The notes: generated by a model not told the origin, from the letters alone. Numbered from the stretch's first letter, positions 39,319 to 48,633 are shown. The stretch: 64,000 nt of DNA from Micromonospora sp. C31 (GCF_018070575.1 NZ_JAGPXN010000008.1:186001-250000); one strand, 5' to 3'. Program-made: numbers and translations.

Positions 39319-40308
39319 TCACCACCCGAAGGTGCGGTCGACGGCGTCGAGCACCCGGTCGAGGTCGGGCAGGTACTCCTCCTCCACCCGGGAAGCCGGG
39401 TAGGGGGTGTCGAAGCCCGTGACCCGAAGCACCGGGGACTCCAGGGAGTAGAAGCACTCCTCGGTGATCCGGGCCGCGATCTCCGAGCCCAGGCCCAGGT
39501 TGCCCGGGGCCTCGTGCACGACCACGCAGCGGCCGGTGCGCCTCACCGACTCGTACGCGGCGGTCAGGTCCAGCGGGGAGAGCGAACGCAGGTCGATGAC
39601 CTCCAGCTCCCGACCGTCCTCGGCGGCGGCGGTCGCCGCGTCCAGGCAGGTGCGCACCATCGGACCGTACGCCAGCACCGTGGCGTCCGCGCCGGTGCGC
39701 ACGACCCGGGACGAGTGCAGCGGGTACGCCCCCGACAGCGGGGCGTCCAGCTCGACCGGGCCCTTCTCCCAGTAGCGTCGCTTCGGCTCCAGGAAGACGA
39801 TCGGGTCGTCCGACGCGATGGCCTGCTGGATCATCGTGTACGCGTCCTGCGGGTTGGCGCAGGACACCACCTTCAGGCCGGCGGTGTGGGCGAAGTAGGC
39901 CTCCGGCGACTCCGAGTGGTGCTCGACCGCGCCGATGCCGCCGCCGAACGGGATCCGGATGACCATCGGGATCCGGACCTTGCCCTGCGAGCGGTAGTGC
40001 ATCTTCGCCACCTGCGACACGATCTGGTCGTACGCGGGGTAGACGAAGCCGTCGAACTGGATCTCGCAGACCGGGCGGAAGCCGCGGATGGCCAGGCCGA
40101 CCGCGGTGCCGATGATGCCGGACTCGGCCAGCGGCGTGTCGATCACCCGCTGGTCGCCGAAGTCCTTCTGGAGGCCGTCGGTGATCCGGAAGACGCCGCC
40201 GAGCTTGCCGACGTCCTCGCCCATGATGACGACCTTCGGGTCGTTCTCCAGGGCCTTGCGCAGACCGGTGTTGAGGGCCTTGCCGAGGGTGAGCGTCTCC
40301 GTGGCCAT
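39319..40308 (-). CDS. 2-oxoacid dehydrogenase E1 beta subunit
   Basis: The beta half of the heterotetrameric thiamine-diphosphate decarboxylase. ATG 40308 (MATETLTLGKALNTGLRKAL) shares its first base with the E1alpha stop (TGATG). Motifs are VVIMGEDVGKLGGVFRIT, then DTPLAESGIIGTAVGLAIRG, IPFGGGIGAVEHHSESPEAY and the C-terminal EVIDLRSLSPLDL. It is 329 residues long, as expected. Five bases separate it from E2. Confidence 0.95.
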   Translation of the reverse strand: MATETLTLGKALNTGLRKALENDPKVVIMGEDVGKLGGVFRITDGLQKDFGDQRVIDTPLAESGIIGTAVGLAIRGFRPVCEIQFDGFVYPAYDQIVSQVAKMHYRSQGKVRIPMVIRIPFGGGIGAVEHHSESPEAYFAHTAGLKVVSCANPQDAYTMIQQAIASDDPIVFLEPKRRYWEKGPVELDAPLSGAYPLHSSRVVRTGADATVLAYGPMVRTCLDAATAAAEDGRELEVIDLRSLSPLDLTAAYESVRRTGRCVVVHEAPGNLGLGSEIAARITEECFYSLESPVLRVTGFDTPYPASRVEEEYLPDLDRVLDAVDRTFGW

Positions 40309-41483
40309 CAGTGGGCGCTCCCCTCGAACGACTCCATGTAATTCGTGAACCGCGCCCGCTGCTCGTCGAGCTCGGGGGACCCGTTGGGGTAGACGTGGTC
40401 GAACATCGTCACCGGCTCCGGGTTGGGCATGGCGAGCACCCGCTCGCGCAGGTGCACCGACTCGGTGCGGGCCTGCTCGTCGACGGCCGCGAAGAAGTCC
40501 GCGTCGGCGATCTGCTGGTTGGTCAGGAACGCCTTCATCCGGGCGATCGGGTCCTTCGCCTGCCAGGCCTCGACCTCGCTGGCGATCCGGTAGCGGGTCG
40601 GGTCGTCGGAGGTGGTGTGCGCGCCCATCCGGTAGGTGTAGGCCTCGATCAGGCTGGGGCCCTGGCCGAGCCGGGCGTTGTCCAGCGCGTGCCGGGTCAC
40701 CGCGTACGACGCGAGCACGTCGTTGCCGTCCACCCGTACGCCGGGGAAGCCGAAGCCGCCCGCACGCTGGTAGAGCGGCACCCTCGTCTGCCGCTCCAGC
40801 GGCTCGGAGATGGCGTACTGGTTGTTCTGGCAGAAGAACACCAGCGGGGCGTTGAAGACGCTGGCCCAGACGAACGCCTCGTTCACGTCGCCCTGGCTGG
40901 TGGCGCCGTCGCCGAAGTAGGCGATCACCGCCTCGCCGTCCTCGGTGCCGGTCTTGCCGTCCATGTGGACGCCCATGGCGTACCCGGTCGCGTGCAGGGT
41001 CTGCGCCCCGATCACGATCGTGTACATGTTGAACTTGAACTCGTTCGGGTCCCAGCCGCCCTGGTCGACGCCCCGGAACAGGCCGAGCGGCATGATCGGG
41101 TCGATGCCCCGGCAGTAGAGGACGCCGTGCTCCCGGTAGGTCGGGAAGGCCATGTCCTGCGTACGCAGCGCGCGTCCGGAGCCCACCTGGGCGGCCTCCT
41201 GGCCCAGCAGGCTGGCCCACAGGCCCAGCTCGCCCTGGCGCTGCAACGCGGTGGCCTCGGCGTCGAGCTTGCGGACCAGCACGAGGTCGCGGTAGAGCCC
41301 GCGGTACTCCTCGTCGGTGAAGTCGACGCGGTACTCGGTCCCGTCCGGGCCGGTCGCGCTCTCGATCCGCTCACCCTCCGGGGTGAGCAACTGCACCAGC
41401 TGCGGGTCGCCGGTCGTGCCCTTCCTGGACCGGGGTGCGGCCCGTCGGCCACGACCGGAGACCCCGGGGTCGCCCTTTGCCAT
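40308..41483 (-). CDS. 2-oxoacid dehydrogenase E1 alpha subunit
   Basis: The thiamine-diphosphate-binding alpha subunit. ATG 41483 begins MAKGDPGVSGRGRRAAPRSR; the frame is open further upstream but noncoding in character. The TPP motif GDGATSQGDVNEAFVWASVF and NAPLVFFCQNNQYAIS is complete. The phosphorylatable-loop region reads YRMGAHTTSDDPTRYR. The N-terminal LVLVRKLDAEATALQRQGEL and LWASLLGQEAAQVGSG are more like branched-chain (BkdA) than pyruvate E1. It is 391 residues long. It leads the operon, and the 550-base upstream region contains a candidate operator (41774-41814). Confidence 0.94.
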   Translation of the reverse strand: MAKGDPGVSGRGRRAAPRSRKGTTGDPQLVQLLTPEGERIESATGPDGTEYRVDFTDEEYRGLYRDLVLVRKLDAEATALQRQGELGLWASLLGQEAAQVGSGRALRTQDMAFPTYREHGVLYCRGIDPIMPLGLFRGVDQGGWDPNEFKFNMYTIVIGAQTLHATGYAMGVHMDGKTGTEDGEAVIAYFGDGATSQGDVNEAFVWASVFNAPLVFFCQNNQYAISEPLERQTRVPLYQRAGGFGFPGVRVDGNDVLASYAVTRHALDNARLGQGPSLIEAYTYRMGAHTTSDDPTRYRIASEVEAWQAKDPIARMKAFLTNQQIADADFFAAVDEQARTESVHLRERVLAMPNPEPVTMFDHVYPNGSPELDEQRARFTNYMESFEGSAH

Positions 41484-42037
41484 CCGTCTCTCCCTGTCTG
41501 TCTGCGTCGGCACCGGGGGGTCACCCGGCCGCGCAACTCGTGCGCCTGCCCGGCTGGTGCCGGACGGGTTCCTGGCGGCCGCGCCTAGCCCCGGTGGGGG
41601 TTGCCGCGCGGCGTGAGCCGGATTCTGGCCGAACCCGGTTCGGGAGCGCCGGCGCTCAGCCGCGCCTGCCGCGAGGGTGCGCGGAGGTCGTGGCTGCGTT
41701 GCCGTCGTGGTCCATATTCGCATCACACGTGAGCGCGCCCACAGTGCGCCTTCCCCGGGCCGTGGCGACGGCCCGCTTCGTTGCACGAAGCGCCCGGTGT
41801 CCGTTGCATCGACGCGCGGCCGATCCGGCGATGGTTCGTCACCGTTCGGCCAGATACGCGTGTCGACACGCTGTGCGGGGTTGGCTGACGCAGCGTCACT
41901 GGTCCAGGCTGATTGGCGCGGGATCGCCCGCGTCGGGCGGTTTTGCCGCTTCCGCGTCCGGGCGGTGCCCTGGAACGCTCGGGACGGCCCCCCGTACGAC
42001 CCCGTCCGCCACCCGGGCCGACGAAAAGGAGTGCGTG
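41484..42037. other. 554-bp divergent regulatory region upstream of the dehydrogenase operon
   Basis: No frame looks like protein. The AT-richer segment 41700-41760 (CCATATTCGCATCACACG) is the likely operon promoter region. A perfect hairpin CGCTTCGT-TGC-ACGAAGCG lies at 41774-41792, and a related CGTTGCATCGACG at 41802-41814. The last 100 bases lead to the surface-protein gene. Confidence 0.5.
41774..41814. promoter_or_regulatory. inverted repeat plus repeated CGTTGCA, candidate operator
   Basis: Eight-base arms CGCTTCGT and ACGAAGCG around TGC, with the heptamer CGTTGCA repeated 23 bases further on. It lies 290 bases upstream of the E1alpha start on the side of the likely promoter. Lrp/AsnC-type (BkdR-like) control is possible but unproven. 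Confidence 0.35.
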
Positions 42038-42880
42038 GTGTCCGAGCCAGGTCGAGATCCCGCCACTCCGTTCCTCGGCCGGCACCGTGCCGCCGGCGGC
42101 TACCGTCGACTGGTCGGCGCGCACCGGGCCCCCGGCCAGGGCGGGCCGTCGCGGGGCTACCTGTTCACGGTGGCGCTGCTCGCCGGCACCGCGTCGATGC
42201 CGGTCCTCGCCGCGATCACCTCCGGCTCTGCCACCGTGGGCAGCACGGCTCTGCCGGACAGCAGCACCCCGTTCCTGCCGACCCCCTCGATCGGTCCCGT
42301 GGTGATCCCGGTGCCGGCGACGGGTCAGCCGCCGCTCGCCCCGTCCACCCCGTCACCCGCCGTGGCCACCCCGGGCGACTGGCGGAGCGTCGTGCCCTTC
42401 CCGCGTACGCCGATCGTCGCCGCGCCGGCCCCGCCGCCGGCCCCCGCCCCGGCGGCGCGTCCGAAGCCCCCGCCGCCGCCCCGGCCCGGCGGCCGACCTG
42501 TCCCGCCGCCCCCGGCGAGCCCGTCCCCGCGGCCTTCTCCGAGCCCGTCGCCGAAGCCCTCGTCCAGCCCGAGCCCGAGTCCGAGTCCGGCGCCCACGCC
42601 GACCGACGAGCCGACGTCGGTGGAGCCGACGAGCAGCCTCTCGCTGCCGCCGCCCGAGCCCACGGCGAACCCCGCGAACCCCGCGAACCCGTCACCGGAC
42701 GACCCGACCGCCAGCGCGCCCGCCGACGCCGGTCCGAGCGCCGACGCCAATCCGAGCGTCGACCCCGGTCCGAGCGTCGACGCCGGTCGCAGCGGTGGTC
42801 CCGGCCAATTCGTCGGCACCGCTCCGGCCGGCGGTCCCGGCCGGAGCGGGCACCGGGACGGTCCCTCGCGGGTACGGTGA
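42038..42880 (+). CDS. Pro/Ser-rich surface or secreted protein
   Basis: 280 residues from GTG 42038, six bases after AAGGAG. A cytoplasmic start (VSEPGRDPATPFLGRHRAAG) is followed by one hydrophobic segment (YLFTVALLAGTASMPVLAAI) acting as signal anchor or signal peptide. The rest is low-complexity: a PPPAPAP block, SPSPRPSPSPSPKPSSSPSP, NPANPANP and repeats of PSVDPGPSVDAG. No folded domain is visible. A wall-spanning or extended surface protein is likely. It may be cotranscribed with the PAP2-like gene 45 bases downstream. Confidence 0.65.
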   Translation: MSEPGRDPATPFLGRHRAAGGYRRLVGAHRAPGQGGPSRGYLFTVALLAGTASMPVLAAITSGSATVGSTALPDSSTPFLPTPSIGPVVIPVPATGQPPLAPSTPSPAVATPGDWRSVVPFPRTPIVAAPAPPPAPAPAARPKPPPPPRPGGRPVPPPPASPSPRPSPSPSPKPSSSPSPSPSPAPTPTDEPTSVEPTSSLSLPPPEPTANPANPANPSPDDPTASAPADAGPSADANPSVDPGPSVDAGRSGGPGQFVGTAPAGGPGRSGHRDGPSRVR

Positions 42881-42925
42881 CGGTCGACGGCAGGTGAGCC
42901 ACGCCGGGGTCCCGGCCACGCCGGA

Positions 42926-43630
42926 GTGCCGGTGCGGACGGGGACGGCACCGGGCGGCGGCCCGGGACGGAGCAGAGGCGGGACGCTGAGCGGATCGGGC
43001 GGTTCGGGCACGGGACCCCAGCGGCGTCCGGCCGTCGTGCCACGACCCGGTCCGACCCTCCGGCTCGCCCGGTTCGTGACCGAGCTGACCGCGCCCGCCG
43101 TGCTGGTCTCGGCGCTGACGCTGGCGGTCGGCTGGCGCAGCGGCCGGGGCGGCGTACACGGCCTGGCCTGGGGACTGCTGGCCACGCTCTTCGTCAGCGG
43201 CATTCCGTTCGCGTACATCCTCGGCGGGGTGCGCCGGGGCCGGCTGACCGACCACCACGTGGGGGTCCGCGAGCAGCGCCGGGTCCCGCTGCTGATCGGG
43301 CTCTGCTCGGTCGCCGCCGGGCTGGCCCTGCTCGCGGTGCTCGGCGCACCGCGCCCGGTGCTGGCCCTGGCCACCGCCGGGCTCGTCGGGCTGGTGGTCG
43401 CCGTGACGGTGAGCCACTGGTGGAAGATGTCGATCCACTCGGCGGTGGCCGCCGGCAGCCTCGTCGTACTGGTGCTCACGTTCGGGGCCCGGTCGCTGGC
43501 GGCGGCGCCGCTGCTCGTACTGGTCGGTTGGTCCCGGGTCCGCCTGCGCGACCACACGGTGCCCCAGGTGGTCGCGGGGCTCGCCCTGGGTGCCCTGGTC
43601 GCCGCCCTGGTCTTCGCCCCCCTCCGCTGA
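42926..43630 (+). CDS. PAP2-like integral membrane protein
   Basis: A membrane protein of up to 234 residues with about six helices. GTG 42926 is taken as start, although GTG 42932 or a start nearer the first helix (near 43040) is possible; the first 35 residues are disordered. The C-terminal half resembles phosphatase PAP2 proteins, with the degenerate motifs HWWKMSIHSAVAAG and GWSRVRLRDHTVPQVVAGL. The Ser-His and Arg-His elements are present, but the canonical KxxxxxxRP and PSGH are not complete. It may act on lipid phosphates or be catalytically weak. Confidence 0.7.
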   Translation: MPVRTGTAPGGGPGRSRGGTLSGSGGSGTGPQRRPAVVPRPGPTLRLARFVTELTAPAVLVSALTLAVGWRSGRGGVHGLAWGLLATLFVSGIPFAYILGGVRRGRLTDHHVGVREQRRVPLLIGLCSVAAGLALLAVLGAPRPVLALATAGLVGLVVAVTVSHWWKMSIHSAVAAGSLVVLVLTFGARSLAAAPLLVLVGWSRVRLRDHTVPQVVAGLALGALVAALVFAPLR

Positions 43631-43646
43631 GAGCGGGGAGAGGGGG

Positions 43647-44867
43647 TCAGGCGGGGTCGTCCGTGAGGCGGTGGCGGTTGGCCTCGATCCAGGCGCTGAG
43701 GGCGGCCGGGTCGTCGGGGTCGACGCCGTCGGCCATGAGCTGCGCCACGGCGGCCGTGGCGGGGCTGCGGCGTTCGCCCGTGCTGTAGAGGCGCGCGAAC
43801 TCCGGCACCATCTCCTCGATGGCCGTGTCGATCTGCGCCGCCGCCTGCTCGGGCAGCCCGCGCTTGCGGGCGGCGTACGCGGCCCAGGCGCGCAGCACCC
43901 GGGGCAGCAGCGCGGCGTCGTCCATGTCCAGCACCGCGCGCCGGTGCACCCAGTCGAGCAGGAACAGCCCGGCCACGGTGGGGCTCCACCGCATCGGTTC
44001 GGCGTCCGGGAAGCTGGCCGCGTGATCCAGCAGCAGGCTGAGACAGAAGTGCAGGGAGGCCAGCTCCGCCCCGTCGATGGCGTCCAGGCCGAACCGGGCC
44101 GCCTCGGGCGAGGCCAGGAACCGGCGGACCAGGTCCGTACGCTCGGCGGCGGAGAGCGGCTCGGCGGGCGCGGGGGCCGCCCCGGCCGCCTGGGGCAGCA
44201 GCGCCAGCCGGGCGCCGAGCAGGGCGCGGTCGGTGGCGAGCGAGCCCTCCCCGGGCAGCTCGGTCAGGCCGTCGGTGATCGCCAGGTGACGGTTCACCTC
44301 GGCGCGCATCCTGACCGGCTCCTCGTCGCGGAACCAGGTCAGCTCGTCCCCGGCGCACATCTGCCGGACCTGGTCGAGGATCCGTTCGGGCGGCCCGCCG
44401 ACGAAGACGTCCTTGGTGATGCCGATGTTGTGGTCGAGCAGCGTCACCACGGCGTGCGCCGAGCCGCCAGCCTCGTCGTCGTAGGCGAAGGTCGCCAGGT
44501 AGGAGGTCTGGTCGCCGTACACGTCGCCGTAGGCCCAGCAGCCGGTCAGGTGCACGCGGCCGAGCTGGGCGGCCCAGGCGGGGGTGGCGGCGCCCGGACG
44601 GACCCGGCCGGCACCCTCGGCGTCGGGCACCAGCGCGGCGAAGACGGAACGGATGGTGGTCGCCGCGGCCGAGCGGCGGCGGGAGGTGGCGGCCAGGAAA
44701 CCGGCCACGAAGTCCCGGACGGCGGCGTCCCGCTCGGTCTCGGCGACCGAGTAGACGCTGCCCAGCAGGGCCGCACCGAGCATCTCCGCGTCGAGGGCGT
44801 TGTCCAGCTTGGCCACGTCGCGGGCGGCGTGCAGCACCGCGTCGTACGGGGTCTGAGGCGTTGCCAT
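43647..44867 (-). CDS. conserved hypothetical protein, 406 residues
   Basis: Function unknown. ATG 44867 begins MATPQTPYDAVLHAARDVAK. The N-terminal domain (1-210) includes LLGSVYSVAETERDAAVRDF, then GDVYGDQTSYLATFAYDDEA and HNIGITKDVFVGGPPERILD. The C-terminal half is all-helical (ADRTDLVRRFLASPEAARFG-like, LHFCLSLLLDHAASFP). There are no membrane segments or catalytic motifs known to me. Well-formed sequence and normal codon use support a real cytosolic protein. I recall similar actinobacterial proteins of the same size without names. Confidence 0.75.
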   Translation of the reverse strand: MATPQTPYDAVLHAARDVAKLDNALDAEMLGAALLGSVYSVAETERDAAVRDFVAGFLAATSRRRSAAATTIRSVFAALVPDAEGAGRVRPGAATPAWAAQLGRVHLTGCWAYGDVYGDQTSYLATFAYDDEAGGSAHAVVTLLDHNIGITKDVFVGGPPERILDQVRQMCAGDELTWFRDEEPVRMRAEVNRHLAITDGLTELPGEGSLATDRALLGARLALLPQAAGAAPAPAEPLSAAERTDLVRRFLASPEAARFGLDAIDGAELASLHFCLSLLLDHAASFPDAEPMRWSPTVAGLFLLDWVHRRAVLDMDDAALLPRVLRAWAAYAARKRGLPEQAAAQIDTAIEEMVPEFARLYSTGERRSPATAAVAQLMADGVDPDDPAALSAWIEANRHRLTDDPA

Positions 44868-44980
44868 CCACCGACCCTACGCCGCCGCCCGCCCCGGGAC
44901 GGTACGAGCGCCCCGAGCGTCCGGCCCGCGTCGTGGCGCCACGCCGCCGACCTGCGGTTGCCGGGGGACGGGTTTCCGGC

Positions 44981-46666
44981 TCAGCGGCCGGCGGCCTCCT
45001 CGAGCGCCGTACGGGCCCCGGCGTAGGAGGCGAGCACCGCCCGCACCGGGGTCAGCACGTGGTCCTCGCCGACTGCCGCCACCGCGGCCGTGAGGCGCCG
45101 CTCGGCCCGACGACGGGCCCGTCGGGCCGCCCAGCGGACGATCGGCCTGGTCAGGACGGCCACCAGCAGCCCGGCGAGCAGGCCTCCCAGCAGTAGCAGG
45201 GTGGGCAGTGGCACCTCGCCGACCATCGGGTGTTCCAGCGCAGGCAGGCCCAGCGCGCGTAGCCCGTAGCCGAGCGCCAGCCAACCCAGCCCGGCCAGCG
45301 CGGCCAGGGTCACCAGCCACTGGAGGGCGCCGACGAACCGCCACCAGAGCGGTCGCCGGTCCATGCCCAGGTCCGTGCCGGCCACCGCGCGGTCCAGCGC
45401 GTCCGGCAGGTCGCCGAGGCGGGACCGGGCGGCGGCGGTGACCGCTGCCGGCCAGGAGGCGGGCAGGTCCGCCCCGGCCCGGTCGGCCACCGACCGGATC
45501 GCCAGCCCGAGCGCCGAGCGCTGGGCGGCGGTCGGGTCGGGTACGGAGGTCGCGGCGACCAGGCTCTCCGCCGGTTCGTCGCGGCCGGCGGCCGGGCCGG
45601 GCAGGTGCAGCCGGCGCAGCGGGTCGGGCCGCAGTCGCCGCCAGCCCCGCACCAGCGGCCAGCCGGTGGTGGCGGCGCCCCGGTGCCGGTACGCCCGCTC
45701 GACCGCCTCGGCGACCGCCGGTACCCCGGCCGCGCCGGCCAGTGCCCGGTGCAGCGAGGTGACGGCGGCTTCGTCCGGCCCGCCGGTCGAGGAGGCGCCT
45801 CCGACCAGCTCGTCGAGCCCGGACACCACCGCGTCGACGTCACCCTGGAGCCGCCGCAGCGCGGCCTGCCGCTCGGCCACCGTGCGTTCCAGCGCCTCCC
45901 GCAGCCCGGCCATGCCCGCCGGTTCGACGGCGGTGGTGGCCAGCAGCGGTACGCCGTCGAGGCCGTCGGAGTCGAGCAGCCGGCGCAGGTCGGCCAGCAC
46001 CCGGGGCAGCTCGGCCGGGGGCAGTCGGTCGGCCTGGTTGAGCACCACCAGGGTGACGTCGCGGTGCCGGTGGAACTCGCTCAGGTAGCTGGTGTGGATG
46101 ACGCGGTCGGCGTACTTCTGCGGGTCGACCACCCAGACCACGAGGTCGACCAGGCCGAGCAGCCGGTCCACCTCCAGCCGGTGGGACCGCTGCACCGAGT
46201 CGAAGTCGGGCAGGTCGAGCAGGATCAGCCCGTGCAGGGCGGACTCGTCGTCGGCGTCCAGCACGCTCTCCCGGACGAAGCGGTGCCGGGGCAGCACGCC
46301 GACCCAGTCGAGCAGCCGGTTGCCGCCGTCGAGCGGCCCCCAGACGCAGGCGTGGGCGACGCCGGTCGTGGGGCGGCGCACCCCGACCGTCGAGAGTTCC
46401 ATCCGGGCGAGCGCGTTGAACAGGCTGGACTTGCCGCTCCCGGTCGCGCCGGCGAGGGCCACCACGGTGTGGTCGCGGGAGAGCGCCAGCCGGGTGCCGG
46501 CCCGCTCGACCAGGGTGTGCGCCGGCACGAGCTGCGCGTCCGGCAGGTGGCCGTCGACGACCGTGAGGAAGCGGCGTACGGCGTCGAGGCGGGCGACGAG
46601 CGCGTCGGCGTCCACCCGCTGGTCCCCGCGGAGCGCCTCGCGCATCCGCCCGACGATGTTGGTCAT
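44981..46666 (-). CDS. dynamin-like membrane GTPase (second of a pair)
   Basis: A P-loop GTPase with a C-terminal membrane region. ATG 46666 (MTNIVGRMREALRGDQRVDA) overlaps the upstream GTPase stop by four bases. G motifs: GATGSGKSS (near residue 75), the RRPTTGVAHACVW switch, DLPDFDSV (G3), and LNQAD (G4). Helical stalk-like sequence follows. Two membrane helices (LVTLAALAGLGWLALGYGL and TLLLLGGLLAGLLVAVLT) lie near residues 435-505. It is 561 residues long. Paired bacterial dynamin-like proteins remodel membranes and, in Streptomyces, stabilise the septal Z-rings (DynA/DynB); these two may be counterparts, though the assignment is not certain. Confidence 0.82.
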   Translation of the reverse strand: MTNIVGRMREALRGDQRVDADALVARLDAVRRFLTVVDGHLPDAQLVPAHTLVERAGTRLALSRDHTVVALAGATGSGKSSLFNALARMELSTVGVRRPTTGVAHACVWGPLDGGNRLLDWVGVLPRHRFVRESVLDADDESALHGLILLDLPDFDSVQRSHRLEVDRLLGLVDLVVWVVDPQKYADRVIHTSYLSEFHRHRDVTLVVLNQADRLPPAELPRVLADLRRLLDSDGLDGVPLLATTAVEPAGMAGLREALERTVAERQAALRRLQGDVDAVVSGLDELVGGASSTGGPDEAAVTSLHRALAGAAGVPAVAEAVERAYRHRGAATTGWPLVRGWRRLRPDPLRRLHLPGPAAGRDEPAESLVAATSVPDPTAAQRSALGLAIRSVADRAGADLPASWPAAVTAAARSRLGDLPDALDRAVAGTDLGMDRRPLWWRFVGALQWLVTLAALAGLGWLALGYGLRALGLPALEHPMVGEVPLPTLLLLGGLLAGLLVAVLTRPIVRWAARRARRRAERRLTAAVAAVGEDHVLTPVRAVLASYAGARTALEEAAGR

Positions 46667-48504
46667 GACGCTCCACCCTCGGTGCCGGGCAGGCCCGCGG
46701 CGGCCGCGCCGGCGAGGCCGCTGCGGTTGCGGGCGATCTCCACCCGGTAGGCGGCGCCGCGCAGGGCCTCCGCGGTGTCCGTGGCGGGCCGGGCCTGCGC
46801 CGTCCGGTCCAGGTAGCGTTCGGCCTCGTCGTCGAGCAGGGCCCGCACCCGGGCCAGCAGGTCGGCCCGGGCCCTGGCGGCGAGCGTACGCACGGCCTGG
46901 TCGCCGAAGATCGCCTGGAGCACGGTCTGCGCGGCGACGGTCGTGCCGGCCCCGGTGGCCACCTCCAGCCCGGTGGGAATGAACGCGGTCGAGGCGAACA
47001 CCGCGATCATCACGGCCAGCCCGGTGGCGTTGACCGCGTACGCGGCCGTGCGGGCCACGAAGCGGCGGTCGCCGCCCTCGGCGCGGACCAGCTCCAGCAC
47101 GCCACGCTGCCATTCCCGTACCAGCCGCTCGGCCCGTTCGGGCAGGTCGGCGGCGGGGTGGGCCAGCTCCGGCCCGAGCAGCGCCGCCCCGGCGGGATGC
47201 GCTTTCCACCCGGTGTACGCGTTCTCGGCCGCCTCGGCGGCGACTCCCCGCAGCAGGGTCACGAGCTGCGACTCGATCGCGTCCCGCAGCTCGGACGCGG
47301 GCGCGGGCCGGCCGGTGACCGCTGCCACCATTCGGTCCCGGAGCCGCCCGATGCGGGCCTCCAGGGTGCGGAAGAACTCGCCGGTGCCGACGAACTCCTG
47401 CCAGCGGGCGAGCACCTCGCCGCGGAGCAGCCGGCCGTCCTTCAGCCCCTGCTCGACGGTCCGGTGCGCCCCCCGGTACGCGGCCCGCACCCGCTCGTCC
47501 AGTGCGTCGGCGGCGCCGACCTGATCCTCGGCGGCGTCGGCGAGCCCTTCCACCGCCGGGTGCAGTGCGGCCAGCGCGCCGTCCAGGGTCTGCCGGACGA
47601 CGGCGGCGCGGGCGTCGGCGTCGGCGGCCAACCGGGCGAACCAGGCGGCGAGCGGCGCGGTGACGCGCTCGGGCAGCAGGCCCTGCCCGTCGACCCAGGT
47701 CTCCGGCAGCACGAAGAGCGGGGCCGCCCCCAGTTCCTGCGCGGCGAGCATCTCGGACAGGTGGGCGGCGATCTCGTCGGCCGCCTCCGGGGGCACCCGG
47801 TCCAACACCATGGCGATGACCGCGCCCCGGGCCCGGGCGCTGCGCAGCAGTTCCCAGGGGACGGCGTCGGCATAGCGGGCGGCGGTGGTGACGAAGAGCC
47901 AGAGGTCGGCGGCGGCCAGGAGCTGGCCGGCCAGGGCCCGGTTGGCGTCGACCACCGAGTCGATGTCGGGGGCGTCGAGGAAGGCCAGCCCGGCGGGCAG
48001 GGCCGGGGCGGTGACCAGTTGCAGGGTGCGCGAATCCTCGCTGGGCTCGGTGGTGCGGGTCAGGCCGGGCAGCAGCTCGCCCTTGCGGAACCAGCCGGAG
48101 TCGGCGGGGTTGCAGACCAGCACCGGGGAGCGGGTGGTCGGGCGGAGCACCCCGGAGGCGCTCACCCGCGCCTGCACCAGGCTGTTGACCAGGGTGGACT
48201 TGCCGGCGCCGGTGGACCCGCCGACCACCACGAGCAGTGGCGCGTCGAGCCGGCGCAGCCGGGGCAGCAGGTAGTCGTCGAGCTGGTCGGTGAGGCTTCC
48301 GCCGGCCCGCCGGGCGGGCTCGGCGGAGGGCAGCGCGAGCGGGAACCGGGCCGCCCCGATCGCGGCGCGCAGGCCGGCCAGTGCGGCGGGCAGGCTGTCG
48401 TCCCCGGTGGTGGCGGGCCGGTCCTCCCCGGCGTCCGTGGGGCCGGTGCGGGCTGCGACGGTGGGCGTGCCGGCCGGGGTGGCGGGATCGCCGTGCGTCG
48501 TCAC
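46663..48504 (-). CDS. dynamin-like membrane GTPase (first of a pair)
   Basis: GTG 48504 (VTTHGDPATPAGTPTVAART) is the likely start; upstream frame has only TTG 48540 and no ribosome site supports either. Disordered for about 40 residues, then the GTPase domain: GGSTGAGKST P-loop near residue 100, VLRPTTRSPVLVC switch, DAPDIDSV (G3), and LDRVPPEAADE near the G4 position, where the canonical NKxD is replaced by LDR. A long helical region follows, with a membrane hairpin near 505-545 (GLAVMIAVFASTAFIPTGLE). It is 613 residues long. It is translationally coupled to the second GTPase, implying a heteromeric pair. Confidence 0.8.
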   Translation of the reverse strand: MTTHGDPATPAGTPTVAARTGPTDAGEDRPATTGDDSLPAALAGLRAAIGAARFPLALPSAEPARRAGGSLTDQLDDYLLPRLRRLDAPLLVVVGGSTGAGKSTLVNSLVQARVSASGVLRPTTRSPVLVCNPADSGWFRKGELLPGLTRTTEPSEDSRTLQLVTAPALPAGLAFLDAPDIDSVVDANRALAGQLLAAADLWLFVTTAARYADAVPWELLRSARARGAVIAMVLDRVPPEAADEIAAHLSEMLAAQELGAAPLFVLPETWVDGQGLLPERVTAPLAAWFARLAADADARAAVVRQTLDGALAALHPAVEGLADAAEDQVGAADALDERVRAAYRGAHRTVEQGLKDGRLLRGEVLARWQEFVGTGEFFRTLEARIGRLRDRMVAAVTGRPAPASELRDAIESQLVTLLRGVAAEAAENAYTGWKAHPAGAALLGPELAHPAADLPERAERLVREWQRGVLELVRAEGGDRRFVARTAAYAVNATGLAVMIAVFASTAFIPTGLEVATGAGTTVAAQTVLQAIFGDQAVRTLAARARADLLARVRALLDDEAERYLDRTAQARPATDTAEALRGAAYRVEIARNRSGLAGAAAAGLPGTEGGAS

Positions 48505-48587
48505 CGCTAAAGCGTGCCCGACCGACGCAACGGAAGACAACCGATCGGCGCGAACCTGGGGTTGCGTGGGGTCGACTCAACCTCGAC

Positions 48588-48633
48588 TTGACGATTTCGC
48601 GGGGCGTGGCACTATTGAGTCAAGTTCACTCAA
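48588..48633 (+). promoter_or_regulatory. dnaK promoter with HspR (HAIR) operator
   Basis: TTGACG at 48588-48593 and CACTAT at 48610-48615 form a sigma70-like promoter with a 16-base spacer. TTGAGTCAAGTTCACTCAA at 48615-48633 matches the HAIR consensus TTGAGT-N7-ACTCAA exactly and overlaps the start region. HspR, encoded by the last gene of this operon, should repress here and release on heat stress. Confidence 0.9.
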
